From positions 174,601 to 238,600 of the forward strand of contig NZ_SCHN01000009.1 of the NCBI RefSeq assembly GCF_004120195.1: 64,000 nt of DNA, written 5' to 3'. This DNA is from Enterovibrio baiacu (GTDB taxonomy: Bacteria; Pseudomonadota; Gammaproteobacteria; Enterobacterales; Vibrionaceae). Both the position numbers and the translations under genes were made by a program. Numbering within the stretch: position 1 is the stretch's first letter; the number at the start of each line of letters is the position of its first letter. The notes beneath the pieces are model-generated. The model ran no database searches. It was not told the origin of the DNA and saw nothing but the letters and a program-made list of their open reading frames with translations. Shown piece after piece: positions 25,890 through 33,753 of this stretch.

Positions 25890-27095
25890 TTAGCAACGTT
25901 TCAGAATGAGTGCCGTGCCCATGCCGCCACCAATACATAACGACGCTAGACCATACTCTTGTTGCGTGCGTTGCAGTTGGTAAACCAGCGTAGTGACAAT
26001 ACGGTTGCCAGACGCGCCAATAGGGTGACCAAGGGCAATCGCGCCGCCGCTGAGGTTGCTGCGTGCTAACAGCCAGTCTTGTTCGATCTGATGTTCTTCA
26101 GCGACTTCTTTGATCACACCAAGCGCTTGAGCCGCAAACGCTTCGTTTAGTTCGAATACCTTGATGTCTTCGATGGTCATTTTGGCCTTGGTCAAGGTGT
26201 TGGCGATGGCTGAAACAGGCCCAAGTCCCATCACTTCTGGTGCAATGGCGCCCTGTCCGTATTCCACCAACTCAGCCAGTGGGGTGAGGTTGTGACGTTT
26301 CACCGCGCTTTCTGATGCCAGCAAAATGGCGGATGCGCCATCGTTAATGCCAGATGCGTTGCCCGCCGTCACGCTGCCTTGTTTGTCGAAGGCTGGGCGC
26401 AGCGCTTGAAGCCCTTCAAAGGTGGCGTTTGCTTTGGGGTATTCATCGTCTTTGACGTAAAACTGGCGTTTTCGCTCAGTCACCGTGATTGGCGCGATTT
26501 CCGCTTCGAAATGACCGTTTTCAATGGCGTTCACGGCTTTCTGTTGGCTCTGCAAGGCAAACTGGTCTTGCGCTTTGCGGCTGATATTGCACTGGGAGGC
26601 GATATTCTCTGCGGTCACACCCATGTGGTAGTGATGGAAAGCATCGGTTAAGCCGTCTTTGATGATGCTGTCTTCCTGCATTTGTTGGCCCATACGAACG
26701 CCGCGGCGAATTTGCCCAGAGGTGATAAACGGCGCGTTGGACATGCTTTCCATGCCGCAAGTGAGAACAATTTGTGCATCGCCAGCACGAATGTGGCTCG
26801 CACCGTCCATGATGACTTTCATGCCGCTGCCACAAATCATGTTCAGTGTGTAGGCGGGCACCGTATCTGGAACACCGGCATTGATGGCAGCTTGTCGGCC
26901 TGGCCCCATACCCGCACCGCCGGTCAGCACATTGCCCACAATGACTTCGTCGATAAGATCCGGCGTGATGTCTACCTGTTCAAGTGCGGCTTTCATCGCA
27001 TGTGCGCCAAGCTCAACGCCTGACAATGACGCGAGAGAACCGTTAAAACTGCCGATTGGCGTGCGTTTTGCCGCCACAATATAGATGCGTTCCAT
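25890..27095 (-). CDS. atoB: Acetyl-CoA acetyltransferase (thiolase)
   Basis: 401-residue degradative-type thiolase II that splits acetoacetyl-CoA into two acetyl-CoA. The nucleophile Cys is near residue 88 in LNMICGSGMK. NEAFAAQ and GGAIALGHPIGASG provide the His sites, and CIGGGMGTA holds the second catalytic Cys near the C-terminus. Length matches AtoB (394). Together with the two CoA-transferase subunits it forms an acetoacetate (short-chain fatty acid or ketone body) catabolic operon: transferase activates acetoacetate, thiolase cleaves it. No acetoacetate transporter or AtoSC pair is present. A LysR gene lies just upstream. Confidence 0.94.
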   Translation of the reverse strand: MERIYIVAAKRTPIGSFNGSLASLSGVELGAHAMKAALEQVDITPDLIDEVIVGNVLTGGAGMGPGRQAAINAGVPDTVPAYTLNMICGSGMKVIMDGASHIRAGDAQIVLTCGMESMSNAPFITSGQIRRGVRMGQQMQEDSIIKDGLTDAFHHYHMGVTAENIASQCNISRKAQDQFALQSQQKAVNAIENGHFEAEIAPITVTERKRQFYVKDDEYPKANATFEGLQALRPAFDKQGSVTAGNASGINDGASAILLASESAVKRHNLTPLAELVEYGQGAIAPEVMGLGPVSAIANTLTKAKMTIEDIKVFELNEAFAAQALGVIKEVAEEHQIEQDWLLARSNLSGGAIALGHPIGASGNRIVTTLVYQLQRTQQEYGLASLCIGGGMGTALILKRC

Positions 27096-27268
27096 GTCAC
27101 CCGTGCTCCCATGCTTGCGATTTGTTATTTGCTTTTTAGCTTACGGAATGAGAGCGGGAGGCGATATAGACAGAAATTCAAAGTGGCTTTGCGAAAATGC
27201 AAAGCAGGAGGAGTGAGGTGTGTGAAGCCCTATTAGCAAGGCGTCAATAAGACGTGGTTAGAAAGGGC

Positions 27269-28159
27269 TCAGCAAGGGTTTTCCAGTAAGAAATCTTTAA
27301 ATTTACTGGCGACGGGCGAGGCAACTGTGGCGGGGTGATAGTAAAGATTCAAACTCCAAGTACTGGTTGTAAAGTCTTGCAGCAAAGGAATAAGTGCACC
27401 GTTTTCAACCGCATCTTGGGTGACGAATTGGGGAAGGTAAGCAATCCCCGCGCCTTGGGAGACGCCGCGCAATAAGAGGTCGCTGTCATTCACCTCAATG
27501 GTTTTCGGTACTTTCAGTACGATGTTTTCAATGCCTTTTTGGAAGATCCATTCGTTACTGCCCGTGAGTGTGGTCGCGACCAAACAGGCGTGGTCCTGCA
27601 AATCTTCCGGTTGGGTGGGTAGCCCTTGTTGTTCTGTGTAGTGCGGTGCAGCCACCACCACAAACGGAGAGGCCAACAGTTCCCGTTTGACCAAGAGTAA
27701 GTCTTTTTCTCGGTAGCCCTGAAAGCGGGCGTTGGCACTGATCATCAAATCGCTGGTGCTGGCATGGTCGAGTGCCCAAGGCGTGACGTTAATGTTGAAC
27801 GTCACTTTCGGGTTGAGTCGGGTGTACTCGGTGATTTTGTCCATCAAATAGTGGTTGGCATAAACAGGCGTGCAGGCAATGTTGATGTGGCCTTTCTCGT
27901 TATCCTGAAACCCCGCGAGCTTCTGACTTACGCGCTCGGCGTTATCGACGATCGGTGAGAATTCTTCATAGAGAGTCTGGCCCGCCTGTGTGGCTTCCAA
28001 TAGGCGGTTAGAACGGTGGCAGAGGGTAGTGCCGAAATGTTGTTCCAATTCTTGTAGCCAGCGGCTTCCCGCAGAAACGGAGACATTAAACTGACGCGCT
28101 GCCGAAGAGATAGACCCTGTGCGGATCACGTAGATAAAGAATGCCATTTTATCGAGCAT
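27269..28159 (-). CDS. LysR-family transcriptional regulator
   Basis: 296 residues. The HTH is at residues 1-60 (MLDKMAFFIYVIRTGSISSAARQFNVSVSAGSRWLQELEQHFGTTLCHR), and the substrate-binding domain at about 90-290 includes INIACTPVYANHYLMD and the typical GAGIAYLPQF. It is on the same strand as, and 173 bp upstream of, the acetoacetate operon, so it may control it, although LysR regulators are more often divergent. The subgroup resembles CrgA-like LysR proteins. Confidence 0.82.
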   Translation of the reverse strand: MLDKMAFFIYVIRTGSISSAARQFNVSVSAGSRWLQELEQHFGTTLCHRSNRLLEATQAGQTLYEEFSPIVDNAERVSQKLAGFQDNEKGHINIACTPVYANHYLMDKITEYTRLNPKVTFNINVTPWALDHASTSDLMISANARFQGYREKDLLLVKRELLASPFVVVAAPHYTEQQGLPTQPEDLQDHACLVATTLTGSNEWIFQKGIENIVLKVPKTIEVNDSDLLLRGVSQGAGIAYLPQFVTQDAVENGALIPLLQDFTTSTWSLNLYYHPATVASPVASKFKDFLLENPC

Positions 28160-28607
28160 GAAATCTCTCCGAGGCTGTTTAGGTATATGCGAAATCCCTT
28201 TGTAAAAGATTCGGTTAACTTTTGCACGTGCGCAACAAACAGTTTTCAGGTTTGGTCAGTTTTTATCCCACAAGTTCGAGTTTTTACTTAAGGAGGAATC
28301 GGGCATTCCGAGCATCTGAGTGCTTGACGCGTCTTCCAAAGGCCAAACTTTTCTTGTGAATAACGCCTGTTTGGATGTGCAATGGAATGCGCATAGTGAA
28401 AATTCGCGCATTTTTAGTGCGGGACGCCTGATTTTTTCGTTGAGGCTACCACCAATAAGAGTTAATTATCTGATTTTATACAACTATATGGTAAGTTTGC
28501 ACAAGTTAGAGCGGATTGGTCGGGCGTCCCGGTTTTGGACTAAACGGGCAATTTGCACGCTAATAGGCTGTTATGACGCAAGGCTTAGTGTATTGGTGAG
28601 GTTTGAT
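28160..28607. other. Intergenic region entering an AT-richer accessory patch
   Basis: About 450 bp in which base composition shifts from the GC-balanced core genes to AT-rich DNA. A frame continuous with the next gene runs back to 28320, but its translation has no recognisable features and most of it precedes a better ribosome-binding site. I call no gene here. Confidence 0.4.
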
Positions 28608-29213
28608 TTGCAAGAAATAATCGCACACATTGAAAGTGGGGATTTTGGCTACGCAGTAACAATGGTCTTAGTCTTCTTCCTGGTAAATACCAGAAACATA
28701 GTGACCTTTCGTGATGAACATAGGAAGCGGAAACTAAACATCCTTCTTGAAGCTAGTAAGTCAAATGAGGTTTCTGAAGAACTAAAAAAGCACTTCAGAG
28801 ATGAAATAGAAGTCGAATACTTTAGGCTCACTTATGGCGTAAAGGTAATACGTCCACTTATAAGGGCTATGCTAAGGGTCAACCGTTTTGGGAATGAGAA
28901 AATTCCTTTTGGCTTGATATTAAGTGCAAGAAAATACTTTGATAGCGATGATGAAAAGTGCGTTCGCAAATTAGTCTCTATTGATTTATTTAGCTCATTG
29001 GAATCTGCTTTTAACTTGTTGGCTAGCTGCTTGTTAGCATTAGTCATCTATTCAGTTTTAATTGAAGGTAGTGTGAAAGACATACCTCTTGTCGTAGTTG
29101 CTGCCTTACAAGTATTGTTTGGACTGTATCAATTATACGGTTTCTTGGCGGCCTTACTACTTAAGATCATACTCAAGCTCAGATGTGGAAAGGTGGTGGA
29201 GTCCGCTTCATAA
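28608..29213 (+). CDS. Unrecognised membrane protein in an accessory patch
   Basis: 201 residues from a TTG start preceded by GTGAGG at 6-base spacing. The layout is a helix at about 13-28 (FGYAVTMVLVFFLVN), a long charged helical cytosolic region with predicted coiled-coil character (RDEHRKRKLNILLEASKSNEVSEELKKHFRDEIEVEYF), and two C-terminal helices (about 125-150 and 155-190) with a short polar loop. I do not recognise a family. Codon use is AT-rich relative to the flanking core genes, suggesting transfer. It neighbours a REP-associated transposase and a degraded toxin-antitoxin locus. The start is uncertain. Confidence 0.55.
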   Translation: MQEIIAHIESGDFGYAVTMVLVFFLVNTRNIVTFRDEHRKRKLNILLEASKSNEVSEELKKHFRDEIEVEYFRLTYGVKVIRPLIRAMLRVNRFGNEKIPFGLILSARKYFDSDDEKCVRKLVSIDLFSSLESAFNLLASCLLALVIYSVLIEGSVKDIPLVVVAALQVLFGLYQLYGFLAALLLKIILKLRCGKVVESAS

Positions 29214-29223
29214 AGTGAAAAAA

Positions 29224-29257
29224 GGAAAAAAGAGGGACACGGAAAAAAGAGGGACAC
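29224..29257. repeat. Two tandem 17-bp copies of a REP-like motif, left of the RAYT gene
   Basis: GGAAAAAAGAGGGACAC occurs twice back to back at 29224-29240 and 29241-29257, followed by ACACCTTAAGAAAACC. An inverted relative lies past the transposase at 30521-30565, and more copies occur elsewhere in the window. Confidence 0.75.
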
Positions 29258-29395
29258 ACACCTTAAGAAAACCATAACTTTATCAGTTGCATGCGTTAGT
29301 GCTTTTAGGCTCAAAGGTGTGAGACAAAGATGAATGGATGGTTTCATAACGATATGCTTTTTGTATTGTTTAGTTGCCATCCATCTTGAATCTCA

Positions 29396-30358
29396 ATGAC
29401 AAAAGCCCGTTCCTCCCTCATCAGTATTGACGCCACGCCTTATTACCACTGTGTATCCCGTTGTGTTCGTCGGTCATTTCTCTGTGGCTATGATGAGCAA
29501 GTGCAACAAAGTTACGAACATCGCCGCGGATGGATTGAAAAGCGGCTACTTGCGTTAGCTAGCGCGTTTTGTATCGACGTATGCGCGTACGCCATCATGA
29601 GTAATCACTATCATGTGGTTTTGCATATCAATGCTGAAAAGGCAAAAACGTTGTCAGATGTTGAAGTCGTTGAGCGTTGGCTCACTTTTCATCATGGACC
29701 AGCGTTAGTTCAGCGATTCATGCAGGGGGATGAACTGTCAGAGGCTGAAACTGAAAGGTGCAATGAGATGATTGAAGAGTGGCGAGAGCGCCTTGTCTCA
29801 ATCAGTTGGTTTATGCGTTTGATCAATCAGCACATTGCCTCAGAAGCCAATCGAGAGGACGATTGTACCGGACATTTCTGGGAAGGGCGCTTTAAAAGCC
29901 AAGCATTACTGGATGAGAAAGCCGTCGCCGCAGCCATGGCGTATGTTGATTTGAACCCTGTACGTTCAGCAATTGCCGAAGCGCCAGAAACGTCGGATTA
30001 TACAAGCGTGAAAGCGCGCATTGAGGCGATAGAAAGTAATCAAACATCTCCAGTAGGGCTGTTTCCTTTTGCTGGAAACCCGCGAGAGAGCATGCCAGCT
30101 GGCATTCCTTTTCTATTGATGGATTATCTTGCCTTGGTTGATTGGACTGGTAGACAAGTGCGGGATGATAAACGTGGAAATATTGATAATACTTCGCCGC
30201 CACTGCTAGAAAGACTAGGATTTGACGCTAAAAGTTGGTTGGAAACATGCACACGCATTGAGCAAGGCGGCATTGTCGGCACTGAAAATTCAATAAAGGC
30301 GGCGTTACCTCACTTGCAGCGAAAGCGATTTTCAGGCTTTCGGTTGCCAAACCGCTAA
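29396..30358 (+). CDS. REP-associated tyrosine transposase (Y1_Tnp, IS200/IS605-related)
   Basis: 320-residue HUH-type transposase of the TnpA-REP (RAYT) class. The N-terminal TPYYHCVSRCVRRSFLCG (about 14-31) and the metal-binding HUH motif SNHYHVVLH (about 69-77, His-Tyr-His) are diagnostic. The catalytic Tyr region follows near FKSQALLDEKAVAAAMAYVDLNPVRS (about 168-193, Tyr in AYVDLNP being conserved in the family). RAYTs are single-copy domesticated enzymes that act on REP palindromes. It appears intact. Flanking GGGACAC/GACAGACATAC motifs in opposite orientation suggest its cognate repeats. Confidence 0.9.
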   Translation: MTKARSSLISIDATPYYHCVSRCVRRSFLCGYDEQVQQSYEHRRGWIEKRLLALASAFCIDVCAYAIMSNHYHVVLHINAEKAKTLSDVEVVERWLTFHHGPALVQRFMQGDELSEAETERCNEMIEEWRERLVSISWFMRLINQHIASEANREDDCTGHFWEGRFKSQALLDEKAVAAAMAYVDLNPVRSAIAEAPETSDYTSVKARIEAIESNQTSPVGLFPFAGNPRESMPAGIPFLLMDYLALVDWTGRQVRDDKRGNIDNTSPPLLERLGFDAKSWLETCTRIEQGGIVGTENSIKAALPHLQRKRFSGFRLPNR

Positions 30359-30520
30359 ATCAAGCTCCCCCTCCAGAAAATACGATCCCTCAGGCGCGAG
30401 CTTGAGGTTTTTGTTGCGTGTCATTCAGTCAATCTCCGTAAATTATGGTTCTTACTTAGAGATAAGATAGATTTTCTCGAAAGAATAAACTGTTCGATAG
30501 AGCGAAAGCGTCATTCTCGG

Positions 30521-30565
30521 TGTCAAGCTGGGATGGTTTTTAAGTATGTCTGTCCTTGTTTTTTC
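30521..30565. repeat. REP-like element right of the RAYT gene
   Basis: On the minus strand it reads AAGGACAGACATAC followed by TTAAAAACCATCCCAG, closely resembling the left-side motif GAGGGACACACACCTTAAGAAAACC in inverted orientation. IS110-type homology stops abruptly at about 30576, immediately next to it. Confidence 0.6.
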
Positions 30566-30801
30566 TTGTTTTTTCAACCATCTTTCTCACACAGGCAATG
30601 ATGGCGACTTTTTTGGGTTTTCCAGCATTGACCAAACGTGTATAGGTTGCCTTAAAAGTAGGGTTACATTGCATCGCCAACATCATTGCCATGTAAAGAA
30701 CTGTCCGTACTTGAGCACGTCTTCCTTGGATGACGCGTTAACGTCCACTTTCTTTTGTCGTGGAAGCGTGCTTCACACCTTGAACGTGCGTTATACCGCA
30801 A
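30540..30801 (-). pseudogene. IS110-family transposase C-terminal remnant
   Basis: Minus-strand translation gives TTKESGR, an in-frame stop, then RVIQGRRAQVRTVLYMAMML, AMQCNPTFKATYTRLVNAGKP and KKVAIIACVRKMV. This is the conserved C-terminal transposase_20 region of IS110/IS1111 elements (SGK-x-R-I-x-GGRA, LYMA, NP-x-K-x-Y-x-RL, GK-x-x-K, RK). The nonsense codon, missing N-terminal RuvC-like domain and replaced C-terminal tail show it is dead. It abuts the stop codon of the broken toxin gene. Confidence 0.8.
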
Positions 30802-31021
30802 TCAATCATCTAACCTTTTCATCGCTTTACGGTATACATCGCTATGTTCGCGTTTTCCGACAGCTAAGACGATTACAATGATGACATCGTCTTCAACTTT
30901 GTAGACAAGACAGACGGTAGCCCGATTGACGTAGCTTTTTCTTAAATTGTTGCTGCAGAGTAGAGCCAAGTTTTTTCCACTCTTTGAGTGCGCTCTTTTT
31001 AAAGTCGAGTTTATAGGTCAT
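30802..31021 (-). pseudogene. RelE/ParE-family toxin, inactivated
   Basis: Begins MTYKLDFKKSALKEWKKLGS and reads as a normal RelE/StbE toxin to QQQFKKKL. It then jumps directly to LRQSGYRL, missing about 20 codons that normally include the E-R-L-x-N-P and Y-K-I segment. After GYRL a 4-base insertion shifts the frame to an early stop. In the restored frame the usual end VYKVEDDVIIVIVLAVGKRE ... VYRKAMKRLDD is present down to 30802. The start overlaps the antitoxin stop (11 bp), the usual operon layout. The missing core and frameshift should abolish mRNA interferase activity. Confidence 0.82.
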
Positions 31022-31259
31022 CAATATCTATCGAAATGCTCTCTTCAGATTCACGCTCTTTCTCAATGGCTAATAGTTCAAGCTCTTCGAGTCTGTCCAT
31101 CATCATTTCGTACGCTTCGGCAGGTACGCAATAAAATGCTGGCTCATTTCGGTTCAATACAGCAACAGGTTCACCGTGAGCACTCGTTGCAACTTTCATC
31201 GGGTTAGCTTTCAACTCAGTAATGCTTGCAGCAACATCAGCTAAAATTCTAGTGGTCAT
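31011..31259 (-). CDS. Phd/YefM- or StbD-type antitoxin (orphaned)
   Basis: 82 residues, complete. MTTRILADVAASITELKANPMKVATSAHGEPVAVLNRNEPAFYCVPAEAYE is the N-terminal Phd/YefM fold that binds operator DNA (key residues ITELKANP, GEPVAVL, FYCVP, YE). The acidic C-terminus (LEELELLAIEKERESEESISIDIDDL) is the toxin-neutralising tail. It overlaps the start of a RelE-type toxin gene that is broken. Retention of an intact antitoxin may protect against a homologous toxin elsewhere, or simply reflect recent loss. Confidence 0.88.
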   Translation of the reverse strand: MTTRILADVAASITELKANPMKVATSAHGEPVAVLNRNEPAFYCVPAEAYEMMMDRLEELELLAIEKERESEESISIDIDDL

Positions 31260-31507
31260 TTAATAGGTCTCTTAAGTGGTCTTTATTTTGGTCATTTTAG
31301 CCTCAGCTAAGCGGTTTAACAAGTTGCTTACGGCGGTCTCACTGCAGCCTGTATTTCCCCAATCTCGCTTAACATCGTTCTGCGTGGCTTTAGCGTATTG
31401 GCCACTGGCTTCGGGGGCGGTAATCCTCTATTCCGAACCTATTGAGATAGTATTTTCCAAAAAAACACTCATAATCTTGCTTCAAAACACTTAACGAAAA
31501 ATTATCC

Positions 31508-31879
31508 ATGACTGATTTTCAATATTACTTTCATCAAGCGCCTTGTTTTAACTGTAAAAATACCAAAGTAAGCACCGATCTTGGTTGGTTAACGGCAGCG
31601 ATGAAAGAGGATGTCGTTGCACAAATGGCGGCGATTATCGCGCAAGGGAAGGTTGAGCCAGAGTTTTCGGTGAACGTGACGTGCACGAAAGAGGAAGCGC
31701 GCGATTACTTACTGCTTAATTTCTACGGTTACTCAGAAAAAGACCTTGCGAGCCAAGTGAAAGCGGAAGATGAGCAAGAAGTGGCGGATGAAATCGCAGA
31801 GCTTCTAGCAGAAGGTAACGACGCCGTTTTTGAACATGAAATTTCACTGCAACATTGCAATGATTGCGACATTGACTAA
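31508..31879 (+). CDS. Conserved-looking acidic protein with Cys pairs, unknown function
   Basis: 123 residues. N-terminal CFNCKN (about 13-18) and C-terminal CNDCD (about 117-121) could jointly bind zinc. The middle is helical and strongly acidic (EDEQEVADEIAELLAEGNDAVFEHEI). No family recognised, and no signal peptide or membrane segment. It is monocistronic and ends at a bidirectional terminator. The 240 bp upstream hold a minus-strand open stretch without a start (31272-31415) that may be a gene remnant. Confidence 0.65.
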   Translation: MTDFQYYFHQAPCFNCKNTKVSTDLGWLTAAMKEDVVAQMAAIIAQGKVEPEFSVNVTCTKEEARDYLLLNFYGYSEKDLASQVKAEDEQEVADEIAELLAEGNDAVFEHEISLQHCNDCDID

Positions 31880-31916
31880 GCGTTAATCCACGCGAAAACA
31901 TGTGCTCTGCACAAAA

Positions 31917-31948
31917 CAAAAAGCGCCGTTTTTATACGGCGCTTTTTT
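31917..31948. terminator. Bidirectional terminator
   Basis: AAAAAGCGCCGT and ACGGCGCTTTTTT pair around TTTTAT between two convergent genes. Confidence 0.88.
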
Positions 31949-31969
31949 CATACTCGTATCTACGAATGC

Positions 31970-32860
31970 TTAGCGAATCACTTCAATCTCGACTTTCTTA
32001 CCGAGCGACATGGCGAGGTTATTGTCGTAGTAGGCGGCTTCGTTGATGAAGTGCGGGTAGGCATCGTAATCGCCTTCCCAGCAGACTTCTGAGCCGTCAA
32101 ACAGGGTGAAGATGGGGTCGCCGTTGCGCAGTACGGTAAAGTCAGCATCTTGCACATTCTTATGCACCATGCCTAGGCGTTCGCCGTCTTCACTTTCTGG
32201 CAGCTTTAGCGTTTCTTCATAGCGGTAAGCAGAAACCGTCGCTGGCAGCTCAGGCACTTCGTTCTTATTGAACAGTTCCACGAAATCCAGAATGTGGGCG
32301 GTCATTTCGTCCATCCAATCCAGCACATCTTGGCGAACCACGGATTGTGGTTGCGGGCCAATTTCAACAATAATGCCTTGGTCTGCGATTGAGCAGAGGA
32401 AGTAATGCTCTTCCATCGAACAATGGTCTTCAAACAGAATAACGGCGTTTGCCATACGTGAAGACACATACGCAGCAAGTTGGGTGTTAAACGCATCTGC
32501 TTTCAGCAAGATGATGGTTGGGCCCATGTTGCTGGTGGTGTTGTGCAAGTCTATAACCAAATCAGTGCGGGCATTGCCTTTCGGGCCAAGCTGCGCGTTG
32601 ATCACTTTGGCGCGGCTTTGCTCGTAATTGCTTAATTCCATGTTCGCGAGATCGGCAGGAAGGAACTGTCGGTTGAGGTCGACGTCGAGATAGCGTTTGT
32701 TATCGCGAAAGCCATTGGGGTTAGCAAAGAGTGTTTCCGTTTCAAAGCTCGAGCGGCTGATCAGTGCAGGGGAAGCCTGCCACTTTTTAAGAAGATAAAT
32801 ACCACTGAATTCGTTGCCATGGGTACCGCCGACAATGGCTACCCGATTGAATGTGCTCAT
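31970..32860 (-). CDS. Aspartoacylase / N-acyl-amino-acid deacylase (AstE/AspA family)
   Basis: 296-residue zinc carboxypeptidase-like enzyme that deacylates N-acetylaspartate or related N-acyl amino acids. The start MSTFNRVAIVGGTHGNEFSG carries the zinc ligands His-x-x-Glu (about 14-17). DVDLNRQF holds the substrate-binding Asn-Arg (about 60-67), VIDLHNTTSNMG the third zinc ligand His (about 106), and GIIVEIGPQ the catalytic Glu. The C-terminal beta domain (about 210-290) resembles aspartoacylase and aminoacylase-3 rather than succinylglutamate desuccinylase. It is a single gene, so its physiological substrate is open. Confidence 0.85.
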   Translation of the reverse strand: MSTFNRVAIVGGTHGNEFSGIYLLKKWQASPALISRSSFETETLFANPNGFRDNKRYLDVDLNRQFLPADLANMELSNYEQSRAKVINAQLGPKGNARTDLVIDLHNTTSNMGPTIILLKADAFNTQLAAYVSSRMANAVILFEDHCSMEEHYFLCSIADQGIIVEIGPQPQSVVRQDVLDWMDEMTAHILDFVELFNKNEVPELPATVSAYRYEETLKLPESEDGERLGMVHKNVQDADFTVLRNGDPIFTLFDGSEVCWEGDYDAYPHFINEAAYYDNNLAMSLGKKVEIEVIR

Positions 32861-32966
32861 CCTTGTCCTCTCCTGATAGACGAAAATTCAATATATCAGG
32901 GAGATGAGCAATCCCCAAGCGCTTCGACATACTTGAGGAGTGCATAATCATTCAATAATAGTGAGG

Positions 32967-33629
32967 TTATTCGGTATACCAACGGCCTTCGTATGCACTT
33001 GAGTAGTCTGGCACGTCGGTGACTTTGTTATCAGACGTTGGTTCCAACGGCCCTGCAACGGTGCGAAACGGCAAAATACCCGCCCACACATCAATGTCCA
33101 TGTCTGCCAAATCATCGTTCACACCGTGACGTCCAATTTTCACCGAGGTTTCATCCAGCGGCATCACCAACATTTCTGTGGCGGTGAGTTCTTTTTCATT
33201 GCCGGGGCGCGCTTCTTTGCTTCGTCCCGGTGCGATTTGCTCAAGGAACGCATCCAGTGCGACGGATTTTTCTTCGTTGTCTTCCACCACTGAAAAACGA
33301 CCAAATGCCATGGCGCAGCGATAGTGCGCACTGTGGTGAAAGGCGGAGCGTGCCAATACCCACGCATCAAGTATCGAGAAGGTCATGCTACATGGTTCGC
33401 CGCTTTTCAAATGCTTCAACATTTGGCTGTTTTTCGCGCCGTGGATATAGACCTTGTTGCCGATACGCCAAGCAAGCATGGGTATAACAGTGGGGCCGCG
33501 TTTGTCACTAAACGCGACGTGCGCCAGCTTGGATTCATCAATGATGCTGTATAGCGCTTCTTGATCTTTTACTGCCTTGTGCGCGCCTTTTCTTACGCGC
33601 GTTCTCTCGGTTGTTCCTACTGTCATCAC
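32967..33629 (-). CDS. Pyridoxamine-5'-phosphate-oxidase-like flavin-binding protein
   Basis: 220-residue split-barrel protein of the Pyridox_ox_2/NimA-like family. ALYSIIDESKLAHVAF (about 25-40), GPTVIPMLAWRIGNKVYIHGAKNSQMLKHL (about 45-74) and GEPCSMTFSILDAWVLARSAFHHSAHYRCAMAFG (about 77-110) are the FMN-binding barrel blocks. The exact reaction is not known. It is divergent from a MocR regulator, a pairing often seen for PNPOx-like genes, so it is likely that regulator's target and linked to vitamin B6 or amine metabolism. Confidence 0.8.
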   Translation of the reverse strand: MMTVGTTERTRVRKGAHKAVKDQEALYSIIDESKLAHVAFSDKRGPTVIPMLAWRIGNKVYIHGAKNSQMLKHLKSGEPCSMTFSILDAWVLARSAFHHSAHYRCAMAFGRFSVVEDNEEKSVALDAFLEQIAPGRSKEARPGNEKELTATEMLVMPLDETSVKIGRHGVNDDLADMDIDVWAGILPFRTVAGPLEPTSDNKVTDVPDYSSAYEGRWYTE

Positions 33630-33689
33630 ATTCCCCTTTTTTGGCGCTATGTTGTTTTTGCTTGTCCGTTGACTTGCAATCTACGGATA

Positions 33690-33715
33690 AACTGGCACCT
33701 TAAATAGAGCCAGTT
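33690..33715. promoter_or_regulatory. AACTGG-N14-CCAGTT inverted repeat in the MocR divergent promoter
   Basis: A 6-bp inverted repeat with 14-bp spacing lies between the two divergent genes, about 40 bp before the MocR start. It is a plausible MocR operator. Confidence 0.45.
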
Positions 33716-33753
33716 TTAATAACTCAATAGATCCAATTTTGAGGCGGGATACC

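Noticed and set aside
28320-28607. N-terminal extension of the accessory membrane protein, and a possible integron attC site (TAACGCC and GTTATGA motifs)
   Set aside because: The extension has no features and a better start lies at 28608. The attC-like motifs do not pair into the R and L boxes of a real site.
31272-31415. Minus-strand open stretch reading ITAPEASGQYAKATQNDVKR onward
   Set aside because: Looks protein-like but has no start codon, begins after a stop and matches nothing I recognise. Possibly a fragment, not reportable as a gene.
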